NCBI RefSeq assembly: GCF_000964005.1
Contig: NZ_JXYP01000029.1
Coordinates: 1-64,000, forward strand
DNA length: 64,000 bases
Direction: 5' to 3'
DNA from: Williamsia herbipolensis
GTDB lineage: Bacteria > Actinomycetota > Actinomycetes > Mycobacteriales > Mycobacteriaceae
Positions 49,701 to 55,470 of this stretch are shown here, piece after piece. Made by a program: the position numbers and the translations under genes. The notes beneath the pieces are model-generated. The model saw only the letters and a program-made list of their open reading frames with translations, ran no database searches and was not told the origin of the DNA. Within the stretch, counting starts at the first letter, position 1. The number at the start of each line of letters is the position of its first letter.

Positions 49701-52626
49701 CCAACTCCCGCAACGACACCGACGTCAGCACGTCGCGCACGGTCACCGACACACCCGTGCGCTGCACCAGCGCGGCCGCGACCTCCACCGCGTTCAGCGA
49801 TGTCGCCCCGAGGTCGACGATGTCGGCGGCCACCGACGGCGCGTCGACCCCGAGCACGTCGCTGACCACGGAGGCCACCACGAGTTCCGCCGGTGTACTG
49901 GGCGCGACGTACGGCACGTCGGGGTCGAGCCGCGGAAGGGCGGCGACGGCGTCGCGATCGATCTTGCCGGTCGGGGTGAGCGGGAGGTGATCAACGATGG
50001 AGATCCGTGACGGCCACATCGCCGGTGGCAAGCGTTCGGCGAACAGGCGGCGTAGCGCGGGTCGCACGGTGACGGGATCGGAGGTGACCACCGCGAGCTC
50101 GAGCGTGCCGTCGTCGACGACGGCGACCGCTCCGTCGACCGCGTCGATCAACGACGCCACCGATTCGATCTCGGCGAGTTCGACACGGACGCCGCGGATC
50201 TGGACCTGGTCGTCGCCGCGACCGAGGTAGGTGAGGCCGGTCAGGTCGTGGTCCCATGCGACGAGGTCGCCCGTGCGGTACATCCGTTCGCCGGGCGCGG
50301 TCGGGTCGGCGACGAATCGCGCGGCGGTCGAGGGGGTGTCGGCGAGGTATCCCAGCGCCAGCGACGGGCCCGACACGTACAGCTCGCCGGGTGCACCCGG
50401 CGGCACGGGACGCAGCCGGGCGTCGAGGACGTGCACGCGGGTTCCGGTGATGGGCGCACCGATCGGCGGCGCGAGCGCGGTGTCGGCGGAGGGCTCGATG
50501 CACGCGGCGGTGGCCATGATGGTGGTCTCGGCCGGGCCGTACAGGTTGTGCAGGGTGCGCCCTGTGGCCCACCGAGCAGCCAGGCCCCCGGGGAGGGGCT
50601 CGCCGGCGGTCATCAGGGTGGCCAGCACACCGTGTTCGAGGTGGTCGGGATCGATCGTCGCGAGCACGCTCGGGGTGATGACGGCGTGGGTGATGCTGTG
50701 GTCGTTGAGGAATCGGGTGAGGTGCGCGCCGACAAGCGTGCCGGGTGGTGCGGGCACGATCGTTCCGCCGATGGCGTCGGCGAGGATGTGCTCGAAGATC
50801 GACGCGTCGAATGATGCGGCAGCGAGTTGCGCCACGCGCGCTGCGGTGTCGATCCTGAAGCGCGACCGCAGGTCGGCGCTCAGGGCCCCGATCCCCCGCC
50901 TCGGCACCACCACGCCTTTCGGCTCACCCGTGGTGCCGGAGGTGAACACGATGTAGGCCGGTGCGTCGAGCGGGGCCGCCGAGGGGCCGACTCCGGATTC
51001 GACCGAGGGTGTCATCTCGTCCGCGGTGACGATGGTCCGCGGGCGAACCCGGTCGAGGATCTGCTGTCGCCGGGTCGCGGGAAGGTCGGGATCGAGGATG
51101 AGCATCGTCGCCGGGCTCGACAGGCCCGCGCGGATGGCGCGGCTCAGTCCGGCGCCGCGTGGGATCTCGATGGCGATGGTCTCGCCGAGTCGCGCGACGC
51201 CACCCGGGGGTGGCGAGGTGTCGATGGCGGGCGCAGGCTCGGGCGCCCACGTCGGGCCCGATACTGATGCGAGAGCGGCGTGTTCGGTGTCGGTGAGCAG
51301 GGGGATGTCGCCGACGAGGGTGTCGGGGGCGTCGAGCAGTTCTCGGCAGACCGTGTCGAGAAGGCGGAGGAACCGCGCGTGGTGGTCGCGGGCCTCGGCG
51401 AGGGTGTAGCGGTGCGGGTTCGCGTCGAGGTCGATCTGGGTGGCGACCGAGCCGTCGGCTGCGACGCGCGGATAGACGGTGAACGCGAGATCGTCGACGG
51501 GGCCGGCGCTCACGATCTGCACGCCGCCGACGGCGTCACCGAAGCGGATGGTCGGCTCGGCGAGCATGAGGTTCAGGACCGGGCCGGTGACACCGGGGGT
51601 GGTGGGCACAGGGGTGCCGGCGGCGGCGAGGTCGCGCCGGATGTCCTCGTATCGGTAGCGCTGGTGACGGAGGGCGCCGAGCATCGCCGACTGTGTCGCG
51701 TGCAGTGTGTCGCGGGCCGTCGCGGTGCGGGTCAGGTGGGTGCGGATGGGGACCACGTTCGAGACCGGAAGACGGGTGTGTCGGAGCGCCGCGACGGCGC
51801 GGGCGGCGACCGGGAGCGCGAACTGGATGTCGTGGTGGCCCGTCATCCGGGCGAGGTAGATCGCGAGTGCGGTTCCGACGACCGCGGGCATGGTGGTGGT
51901 GTGTGCGGCTTGCACCTGCCGGAGGAGTTCGGAGGTACCGGGTGCGACGACCTCGGTGAGGTGATGAGTGCGCGTCGACATCGCGCCGGCTCGGCGGCTG
52001 AGGGTCGGCGGTGGTGGTGCGCCGGCGAGGGTGTCGAGCCAGTAGCTGCGATCACGCTCGCGCCGTGTGGATGTCAGGTAGTCGGCGTCGGCGCGCAGCG
52101 CGGGGCCGAAGTCCTCGGCAGGCGGATAGTCGGGGGTGCGGCCCTCGACGGCGTCGGTGTAGCACTGCCCCCACTCGGCGAGGAGTCGTAGTGCGGCAGC
52201 GCCGTCGGCGACGAGGTGGTGGCCGCGCATGTAGATGAGGTGGCGGTCGTCGGCGATCCGCAGGACCGCGAACAGGGCGGTGCGGTCGCGGGCGGGGTCG
52301 ATGGGGGTTGCCGCGTCGGTGGCCATCCAGTTCTGCGCGGCGGAAATGGGGTCGGGTTCGGCACGGAGATCGAGGTCGACCTTGGCGTCGGTCAGAGTGG
52401 GGTCGTACACCGATTCCACCGACTCGCCCGTGGTATCGAAGCGCAGATACAGCGTCGGTACCCGAGCGACGAAGGCACGGCCGACGTCATCGAGAAGCCC
52501 GGCGTCCAACGGGCCGACGAGATCGAGGTAGTAAGCGACGTTGACCGACCCGTCAGGCAACGCCCCCTGCAGATCCCACAGCGCCTGCTGGGCCCGGGTC
52601 AGCGGTTGCCGCTGCGCGCCAGGCAC
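34729..52626 (-). CDS. Six-module nonribosomal peptide synthetase, C-T fifth module, TE end
   Basis: A 5,965-residue NRPS. Order and key residues: C1 (GHHLVADG 135-142), A1 (TSGTTGEPKG 562), T1 (Ser943), C2 (HHALIDD 1114), A2 (TSGSTGRPKG 1570), T2 (Ser1960), C3 (HHAVADG 2160), A3 (2630), T3 (Ser3013), C4 (HHIAADG 3202), A4 (3673), T4 (Ser4052), C5 (HHVAVDG 4239), T5 (Ser4612), C6 (HHISLDG 4813), A6 (5273), T6 (Ser5640), TE (GWSVGG, Ser5802; His5921). C5 is followed directly by T5. No epimerase or methyltransferase domain is seen. Specificity residues read by hand: A1 DAFVMALIMK, A2 DFFSVGMVHK, A3 DFWSVGLVHK, A4 DALYTGLIVK, A6 DAMFEGVIMK; A2 and A3 are Thr-like, the others unassigned. C1 resembles the EntF-type first C domain, so the chain may start with an acyl group. 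The GTG start has GAGGAG overlapping the stop of the BY-kinase gene. Confidence 0.95.
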   Translation of the reverse strand: MPGAQRQPLTRAQQALWDLQGALPDGSVNVAYYLDLVGPLDAGLLDDVGRAFVARVPTLYLRFDTTGESVESVYDPTLTDAKVDLDLRAEPDPISAAQNWMATDAATPIDPARDRTALFAVLRIADDRHLIYMRGHHLVADGAAALRLLAEWGQCYTDAVEGRTPDYPPAEDFGPALRADADYLTSTRRERDRSYWLDTLAGAPPPPTLSRRAGAMSTRTHHLTEVVAPGTSELLRQVQAAHTTTMPAVVGTALAIYLARMTGHHDIQFALPVAARAVAALRHTRLPVSNVVPIRTHLTRTATARDTLHATQSAMLGALRHQRYRYEDIRRDLAAAGTPVPTTPGVTGPVLNLMLAEPTIRFGDAVGGVQIVSAGPVDDLAFTVYPRVAADGSVATQIDLDANPHRYTLAEARDHHARFLRLLDTVCRELLDAPDTLVGDIPLLTDTEHAALASVSGPTWAPEPAPAIDTSPPPGGVARLGETIAIEIPRGAGLSRAIRAGLSSPATMLILDPDLPATRRQQILDRVRPRTIVTADEMTPSVESGVGPSAAPLDAPAYIVFTSGTTGEPKGVVVPRRGIGALSADLRSRFRIDTAARVAQLAAASFDASIFEHILADAIGGTIVPAPPGTLVGAHLTRFLNDHSITHAVITPSVLATIDPDHLEHGVLATLMTAGEPLPGGLAARWATGRTLHNLYGPAETTIMATAACIEPSADTALAPPIGAPITGTRVHVLDARLRPVPPGAPGELYVSGPSLALGYLADTPSTAARFVADPTAPGERMYRTGDLVAWDHDLTGLTYLGRGDDQVQIRGVRVELAEIESVASLIDAVDGAVAVVDDGTLELAVVTSDPVTVRPALRRLFAERLPPAMWPSRISIVDHLPLTPTGKIDRDAVAALPRLDPDVPYVAPSTPAELVVASVVSDVLGVDAPSVAADIVDLGATSLNAVEVAAALVQRTGVSVTVRDVLTSVSLRELAARIDSALAASDVPERPDHPPASAQQTAMVVSARLDPTSTAEVLVGSVTLRGAAGNAGAVRAAIADVVERHEILRTVVRVGVSGELWQDVLPTDDVIAGILVEMVLPDPRAVTDPTTSVPAQISVREHADALVFAIAVHHALIDDASIDVLATDLATACAARLRGAAPDWTENPIQYADATAMIAAALGSPSDPGSTYAAQLQFWRDELRDLPPRPRLPSPSASRATGAREVSATVATTDLAGDTYAVAHTIVAAVIARFTGSLDLTLATVHSGRDLLPARPAAGMFVNPVAIRTRLDPGAPFSTVLEATETTVRNALLHSDLPVADVARICEPRRSPTIAPLSDVLISYRATDRAHGAAETFGLDIEVSEEPARHARVPLQWNLDRTTDGLRVALTHDAALIDDETAAAMVDAVVGAFGRAAANPESPLHELVPGSGAGFEVIPASVDERTVVDVVAATADAFRTAPALIDGDTRYSYDELMTQARAIGADLASRGVRAGDRVAIALPRGARAVIAQLGTQMAGAAYIPIDIALPAARVAAILDTAVPALVVVDGDTPDLGAHTTVSLDELEADGSAWTPVRVPAGAEAYVIFTSGSTGRPKGVSVSHGAVVAMLDGVAGSYTRDDVFSCVHSLAFDFSVFEILAPWRVGASVVLADVDTVRDPTALWRFVQDRRISVLSQTPAAFAALAAEAIRVGEGTTALGRVVFGGSALYFDRFWRFAATVGNTTAFTNMWGITEGAVHVTSTPVAVTSERRSLIGDPLPGMAISVLDTTLAPVPTGVWGELYIAGAHLADGYLGPAAQTAERFVAAPGGVRMYRTGDMVRRTHDGELEYLGRSDDQVQLRGFRVETGEVAAALRAVPGVTDAVVSVADRDRVDGGTLVAHVIAAGDDITPASLRAAVSETLPAHAVPTRVVLVDAWPLTPSGKIDIAALPQPTSGQAVDTGRDVDGYLPAVRAVVAGVLGLAESDLDTGLSLLDLGAHSLSYMHIAVGLAAATGRQPAVRDIVAAPTVAALSRVVARSPVALSPVAAIDGGGDDPVEYIPTAQQRGLWFLHRVSPASTVYHLPLRIDLNAAVGVDVLRFAAIDVIARHEILRTVLVDSDGTPRARVLSVADVTAFVDRAISGSQQVSDVDAAATLAARSPFDLGTAPGWRMHLFDARGQEGSGRRDADEPDRVLVIVAHHAVADGWSVQILGRDVLTAITARMQGVAPVWPAPAEPYSVFARRRAARGAVADAVIDHWRGVLDGAPTQMSLPEPAVGVDGSGPEPAAHLETTLSPTVRDRVVALADACGATPFHVVHVAVNRVIASIAGTDDVVIAVPTAGRDTAADLAGVGMYVRMVVLRSPVGTDVSVPDAVSASARALTGATGDLAIEYEDLVAAVAPTNGGDRQPFLDVIAAYAEDTLDAESLPTGDSEIVHALTPIRVPHARVPLEFTVTDRRDGGLELVLTVGTRTVDTTAAEQILDRVASMLETLAEGGPDRMVREALPPADRAALVGPPRAPLRDPGRAFTEHARRSPDSVAVIDAGRSVTYGELFAAVDQLTRSLSDGGVGAGTRVVVTAGRSAALLAVTVALHDLGATYVPIDPSYPAERAAAILDAVWPAVPITIEPATDYDGDTILGSRVLTYTAIGAGPAVVRSLPGDLPAYIVHTSGSTGTPKGVVVTRDNLASMLSATLPRIAPRPADVWTWSHSPAFDFSVWETWGPLTTGGAIVIVDTDTSRDPTVLARLLDDTGVTILSQTPTAFARIADSAALHPALRWVVFGGEAVAPATLAAWAARHPATQLVNLYGITETTVHLTQQILDVADQRSVIGQPLPGMSLRVLDSRLRPVPVGARGEVYVLGPQLAAGYLDQPGRTAERFVAAPDGARMYRTGDHVRRIDADRLVYLGRTDDQVQIRGFRVELGEVVSALRALPGVRDARVVVRPGPLAGDETLLGFVIGDDVDTDALRTRCAAVLPAQSVPSSILAVPGWPLTPTRKVDTAALLATADTASTVSRPLTPQEQVVAAVVAEVTGTDNARIGAGANFFALGGSSLSATRLAAALSDVAGAAITVRSVFDHPTVAMLAAVVDAAHDVGVTVPGPVAMPRPDRLPLTPQQEEIWLEWTLHPEDTGYHLVTAVPVDEGVATMLRDPDSRERIARQARALIERHDALRTCYPVDDLGPRQELVDLDSITIDLTPVVVDDAAAIVADLLAPFDLAAQPPWRVRVADTPYGMVIGAAGHHIAADGRSIAVLEREIATFIDGATPPMAPSLDFASYTQWYRSMLTARDADLQSFWRGVFAEPVQPIRLPGVAATVGERAPEPAVVAVALLPAETVTRLAAWVIERHTTVFITVHAALASVLARRGATRDIIVGTATSGRNAAALADTVGMFARTVPLRNDIDVDAPFTDVLAAVTATDLDAFAHADLPAAAITAIADPDRTTAGRALTTVVLSDLLTDRPGSAALSTDVDALAASGLLRTVFGLDFSVSRHGDDLRIALVYRPSTVDAAVAQGMVDDVATVIDAVLSRPDVAVGDVLVDTSARSTETVARSAGEGRGEPRVADGTVGGILAVAARRHADRIALIDGDERITYAEADAHARAIAGALRAAGVGRGDIVVSHAPRSRWSVLATWGISYAGAAFLAVNPTDPPTRRARVLADAAPAAILTAPGHPVTDIPLDAPVLALTDAMTHDPIVAPVAVGLDDLAYVVFTSGSTGTPKGVAVSHRGVGPMLATLLNGLSVDESSVMLHNYAPSFDAHILEVMMAVAAGAQMVICPPEVIGGDELRDIITRHGVNTVYSTPAVLGTMDPAALPHVTRMTVGGEAIPPAIAAAWSPRRQLANLYGPTETTIVVTASLRMDTGPVHIGTAVAGSSVAVLDARLRPVPDDTVGELYIRGESLARGYLGRPDLTAERFVADPNTPGGRMYRSGDLAHRRSDGTVVTHGRTDSQLAVRGLRVEPAEVDAALVAIPGVRDAVCDLYATPSGVDVLAAWVVLETADDPMDADDLRRATREVLPRGMVPALITVVDELPRTANGKLDRRALPVPATPSGRPAQTPTELAIVAVWAQVIGVDAETIDTASDFFSLGGTSFSATRVVGRLRESTGRDVAVRQLFDARTVADLAADLDAMPATDVRGVRPVHLPTPASVPLAYPQRRMWFLNRLDPESTAYTVPVIAWISGPVDVERIRRAVRRVAQRHESLRTVYPDTPDGPRQVVLPSSDVAVPALIRVDTGDAEHAVRDFVTTRIDLTAATAFRAAVFEVVTPDGPRWLLAVAMHHVAVDGWSLRTLLADLATAYTSDTDLPVPELTYIDVTRWQLGRLGDAGDPQSEYARQMAFWGEELAGLGEPPRLPGHGSGSIGGRVTAVLPADLAASVTAIAHDAGATVFHAVHAVVATVLARWTGRTDVVVGAPVLGRPDPAFEPIVGMFVNTVVLRTALDPAATVHDSLRTVRDTDLAAMAHDGVPYDAVARAVRPDHRGRHDPLVSVLVVTQEARAVLDPALGDPDDPSGGISLGDSRIEPIGDIDHLVSAKFDLEVVIAPAPGGALELIVLHAPAIPGATAQAMADQLLILLTAATGAPHEPFPLIDDGLRAETPAPETTAETTETAANAVADLDVDVDAVRTVFAEVLDIAVDHIGADDDFFGLGGTSLATTQVVAALARRTGRRVPVAEVFAHPTAAGLATSLGAVTASTADPMTDALARVMAEGPAGTRSARIPLTTAQRRIWFADRLSRDRSATAMYAVPVVVPLEGDVSETAVAAAVRAVVDRHAPLRTVYPADAGQPYQHVLPSCRPSVLAVDLGDRSWADALADPPAALRGHLAAPVDITTEPPVRAVSVRGRDGRFLLLLVHHISLDGQSVPLIAADLTAALAGDWLAPLDVTYPQWALAENAVPAAQWATERARVVAAVEGYSGILDIPTDRARTATRSLATGAVPVAPPPVVVAAIGARARAAAVTPFHVWHAALVLVLAGAADTDDVAVGTPVSVRSLPEIDSVAGMFVSTAVLRTHLGARGDDPMTIDALLATVRDVDIAAIGARLVGLDDVIAAIRPAREAGRHPLVQVLLSWAADTLPPAPWTGAESAEHQLSAPSEFDLQFTVSPDGAATVTYSTDLFDAHTPRGLGERWIRAVTALVTLDGDTPLGALDLRDPAEAARDAVERSVLASRSMMTLGEVFSRAAGVFADDVAIDDGTQVLTYAELDRRSAQVATRLVDTGVRPGDRVAMMLPRSVESVIATWAIVRVGAVLVPVDPGYPADRVARMLAMTGVPVAIGAESAPGVTVIGVGDPSAEDSPDIGWATMLIDAPAYIIFTSGSTGTPNAVTVTHRGVSLFADAVASRLMAADRVAHHSSPSFDASIMELVRAAGAGARLAVIAPDRVGGGEGTAELARLGVTTLFTSPTVLATLDPSALPALRLVEVGGEAVAPEVLQPWATGRDVATVYGPTEATIMVCWAWFDAGTAVGPMLGRQADSVGVAVLDRRMRPVPDGCVGELYLFGPVLAQGYGEAALTASRFVAADDGERMYRTGDLVRRTPSGLTFVGRGDRQVQIRGVRVEPGEVDAAARAVGAVHAATAVVAGPAGDTLITYAVSDRPGADIRAAMADRLPAHLVPAQVILVDELPVTPVGKLDIAALPTPTWDGAGDAALTRIEETVLGAFRAATGQTSIGIHDDFFAVGGTSLQLIPLVTALREEAGVDIGLAVVLTHPTAGSLAAVIDAGDTAGTTIPEEIAALLTHVIDLTPVDRAENAVDRADNAVDRAGNAVERAETPLWMVHPASGVASMYRPLAEALTGTAPVFGLQLPDLLDTTPTSPGTVSALAAAHLDAVRSRQPHGPYRFGGWSVGGQIAHEMAHLATAAGESVDIVVLLDARVGVDVAEAGAEALTIDPDTAEALRAADARRFAEYTRRVEEIAASAAAFAPQPAPIADLVMVAASNTTDAAIDRWRTGPGRVTVERVDAVHADMGKPATMRAIGGMLSMAMSEIAAAADRPGGPTDEPTANRGHR
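35437..35520 (-). repeat. Four 21-bp in-frame repeats in the NRPS T6-TE linker
   Basis: Four tandem 21-bp units encode AVDRAEN-type heptads (VDRAENA, VDRADNA, VDRAGNA, VERAETP) between the last carrier domain and the thioesterase. The DNA unit contains GTCGATCGTGCA, close to the GTCGATCGGGCAC unit at 15854-15895. The peptide would form a charged, probably helical linker. Confidence 0.8.
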
Positions 52627-52637
52627 ACTCGTTCTCC

Positions 52638-54116
52638 TCAGTGCTTGGGCTTGCGTTTCGGTTCGAGAACCTGCTCGATCGCCTTCGGCTCCCGGTTCCT
52701 GCCGAACAGCGACTTCTTCTGCGCCGGGTTCACGGCGTAGTAGCCGTATCGCCCCTTCGAAGTGGGCGCTTCGGTGAGGACGAAACCGATGACCGCCGTG
52801 CCGCTGTTGGTGAGCTGATCGTGGGCGTCGGACAGGTCACCGAACCTGGTGCTCCCCGAACGGGCGACAAGCAGGATGCCGTCCACCCATTGGGCGAGAA
52901 CGGCGGCATCGGTGACCGGCAGCACCGGCGCGGAATCGACGATCACGTAATCGAACGAGGTGGCGAGTTCCGAGAGCGTCGTGCCGGCTCGCTTCGAGGC
53001 AAGTAGTTCTGCCGGGTTAGGCGGGCGCGGGCCGGACGCGAGGACCCACAACCCGTCCACGGCACTGGGCTGGACGAGGTCGGAGAGATCGCCGTCGCCA
53101 CGAAGAGCGTTCGTGAGACCGATGTCGCCGAGAAGCCCGCTGCGGGTGTCGACCTGAGGACGGCGCAGATCCGCGTCGACCAGTACGACTCGGTTGCCGG
53201 CCTCCACCAGGGCTGCCGCGAGATTCATCGCCGTGGTGGTCTTGCCCTCCACAGCGATCGGGCTCGTGACGAGGATGATCTTCGGCGGACTGTCCACGTT
53301 GGCGAACGCGAGATTCGTGCGGATCTTGCGGAAGGCCTCGGCCGATGGCGTGGCCCCGCCCTTGAAATCGATCAACCCGCGCTTCTTCAACAGCTCATCG
53401 GTGGGAATCGAGCCCAGGACAGGGGTATCGCTCACGCCCGCGATATCCGACTCATCGCGGATCTTGTTGCTGAATCGCGCCCGCGCTAAAACCCCGAAGA
53501 CACCCAGCAGCAAACCGACCACGACGCCGACACACACGTTACGAGTGGTTTTCGGTGTGACGGGCGAATCGCTGGCATCGGCCGGCGTCACGAGTGTGAG
53601 CTTGGCCAACGGCTGGCCACCCCCACTGGGTGTCTCGAGACGGGACACGTAGCTCGTCATGGCGGTCGAAATCGCATTGGCCAGCTTTTCCGCTTCGGCC
53701 CGATCCTTGTTCACCGCCGAGATGTTGAGGAGAACTGTTTCCGTTGTCGATGTGGCAGACACATCAGCCTTGGCGTCCCCAACGCTGAGGTCGAGGTTCG
53801 CGGTCTGTAGCGCTTGACGCACGACCGCATCCGAGTTCACCAGCTTGGTATACGAGGTGACCCTCTGCTGCGACGCCAGAGAGCCTTGATAGGCGGTCTG
53901 GGAGTTGTCGTCCGTCCCCGACGTCACATACAGCGTGGCGGTCGCCTGATAGATCGGTGTCTGCAGAAGGCAATAACCCAACGCAAGGAGGCCGACGACG
54001 ACCGCGCATGCCACGATTGCGAGCCATCCACGACGCAGTGCGCCGAGAACGTCCCGTACGGACTCACCTTCGGCTGTCGATGATCGAGAGTCCGACAAGG
54101 CCACCGAATCAGTCAT
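52638..54116 (-). CDS. Wzz-BY-kinase polysaccharide copolymerase (Wzc-like)
   Basis: Controls chain length and export of Wzy-type polymers through tyrosine phosphorylation. The 492-residue protein has a Wzz domain between two helices (WLAIVACAVVVGLLALGYCLL and VCVGVVVGLLLGVFGVLAR), then the BY-kinase domain: SAEAFRKIRTNLAFANV, Walker A SPIAVEGKTTTAMNLA, Walker A' VVLVDADLRRPQVD and Walker B DYVIVDSAPVLPVTDA. The tail has a short tyrosine cluster GRYGYYAVNP and a basic end. The ATG at 54116 overlaps the stop of the glycosyltransferase upstream by eight bases; an earlier in-frame start exists but lies deeper in that gene. It is 11 bases before the NRPS start. The Wzb-like phosphatase is 24 kb away in the same locus. 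Confidence 0.93.
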   Translation of the reverse strand: MTDSVALSDSRSSTAEGESVRDVLGALRRGWLAIVACAVVVGLLALGYCLLQTPIYQATATLYVTSGTDDNSQTAYQGSLASQQRVTSYTKLVNSDAVVRQALQTANLDLSVGDAKADVSATSTTETVLLNISAVNKDRAEAEKLANAISTAMTSYVSRLETPSGGGQPLAKLTLVTPADASDSPVTPKTTRNVCVGVVVGLLLGVFGVLARARFSNKIRDESDIAGVSDTPVLGSIPTDELLKKRGLIDFKGGATPSAEAFRKIRTNLAFANVDSPPKIILVTSPIAVEGKTTTAMNLAAALVEAGNRVVLVDADLRRPQVDTRSGLLGDIGLTNALRGDGDLSDLVQPSAVDGLWVLASGPRPPNPAELLASKRAGTTLSELATSFDYVIVDSAPVLPVTDAAVLAQWVDGILLVARSGSTRFGDLSDAHDQLTNSGTAVIGFVLTEAPTSKGRYGYYAVNPAQKKSLFGRNREPKAIEQVLEPKRKPKH

Positions 54117-55470
54117 AGCTAATGGAACCATCCTCGTCACCGGTGCGCAGACTGTCTGCACTTTCGTTGTGGGCGGGGGTACTAGTCGGCACCCCGAACA
54201 TCAGATCGCTGTAGCTGCGGCACACCGATTCCCAGCTGTAGTGACGCTTCGCGCGTTCCCGAGATGCTTCGGCCATCGCACTTTGCGCGGCATGGTCTGC
54301 AATCAACTCAGCGATCGAGTCTGCAATCGCACGCGGTGAGGGTTGCACAAATCGTCCGGCGTCGCCCAAGACTTCGCGATTGTAAGAGGTGTCGCGAGCG
54401 ATGGTGGGAGCTCCACATGCCATCGCCTGCACGAGAGCAGGGTTGGTTCCGCCCACACTGTGCCCGTGAAAGTAGACCCCGCAGTTCTCCCAGAGAGAGA
54501 ACAACAAGGCATCGTCTTTCACATGGCCGAGCCAGTGCACATTGTCGCGGCTCTCGTGCAACCGCTTGAGTGCCTCGTCGAACTCCCCGCCGTATCCCGA
54601 CGACCCCACCACCACGACAGGCTGGTCTTCCAGCATCTCCACCGCGTGGATGAACTCACGAATCGAATTTTCGGGAACGAAGCGGGCCACCATGAGCGCG
54701 TAGGTCCCGGGCTCGAATTTCGGCGCATCCAACGTCGGGTAGTCAGGCTCGCCACCGTAGGGGATGAACGTGCCCGATCGCCCAAACTCTCGAATCCAGT
54801 AATCCTTGATGGCCTCGGCGTCGAACACCAGCTCATCGGCGTAGCGAGCCGTCATCTTGGCGCCTAGCCGGAACACCCGGCGAGCTGACCGACCCCATTT
54901 CGCGCGCTCCCACTCGATCCCGTCAACATTAACCACGGTACGAATTCCTCGCGCCTTGAGAATTGGCAACCAGAAGCCGTTTGCGACATTCATGATGAGC
55001 GCGACATCGACACCAGCTAGAGCAGCGTCGATCGCGGCACTCAGACCATAGGAGATAGTACTCAGCGACTTGCTCTCGAGCCCGCGAGTCGTTCTTACCG
55101 TTACTCGCCAGTCGCGGTCCGGATCGTCGGCCCTCATGGCCCCTGGGCGACCATAAACAGTAAGATCCCATTGATTATCCACGAGGTAGGGACCTAGCCG
55201 CCGTACCAGCGTCTCGAAACCGCCGTAATAGCTGGGGTAGCCACGGGTGCCGATAATCACAGCACGCCCACTCCGCCCACTGTCGGACGGAACTGCTCGT
55301 GCCACGGACGGGCCGGCAGCCTTGTCGCTGCCTGCTTTCACGAAGTACACCCAGCTCTGGGCGGATCGCCGTCGGGGCAACCCAAGTCTATGTTCACGGT
55401 CGCCAACACCAATCGCGAACCCGACCAGCTGCGCGGCGACGCCGAGCGAGGGATTGCTTCCTCCGCGCAC
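54109..55470 (-). CDS. DUF1972-type glycosyltransferase (rhamnosyltransferase-like)
   Basis: A GT-B glycosyltransferase with the DUF1972 N-terminal domain (AVIIGTRGYPSYYGGFETLVRRLGPYLV) and a GT4 C-terminal domain (TYALMVARFVPENSIREFIHAVEMLE, FHGHSVGGTNPALVQAMACGAPTIARDTSYNREVLGD). Relatives such as WchF/Cps2T add the second sugar, often rhamnose, to a lipid-linked glucose made by a WchA-type transferase; that fits the two phosphoglycosyl transferases of this locus, but the sugars are not known. The first ~65 residues of the frame lack family likeness, so the true start is probably a GTG near 55340-55350. It is the first gene of the BY-kinase-NRPS unit. Confidence 0.85.
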   Translation of the reverse strand: MRGGSNPSLGVAAQLVGFAIGVGDREHRLGLPRRRSAQSWVYFVKAGSDKAAGPSVARAVPSDSGRSGRAVIIGTRGYPSYYGGFETLVRRLGPYLVDNQWDLTVYGRPGAMRADDPDRDWRVTVRTTRGLESKSLSTISYGLSAAIDAALAGVDVALIMNVANGFWLPILKARGIRTVVNVDGIEWERAKWGRSARRVFRLGAKMTARYADELVFDAEAIKDYWIREFGRSGTFIPYGGEPDYPTLDAPKFEPGTYALMVARFVPENSIREFIHAVEMLEDQPVVVVGSSGYGGEFDEALKRLHESRDNVHWLGHVKDDALLFSLWENCGVYFHGHSVGGTNPALVQAMACGAPTIARDTSYNREVLGDAGRFVQPSPRAIADSIAELIADHAAQSAMAEASRERAKRHYSWESVCRSYSDLMFGVPTSTPAHNESADSLRTGDEDGSISYD

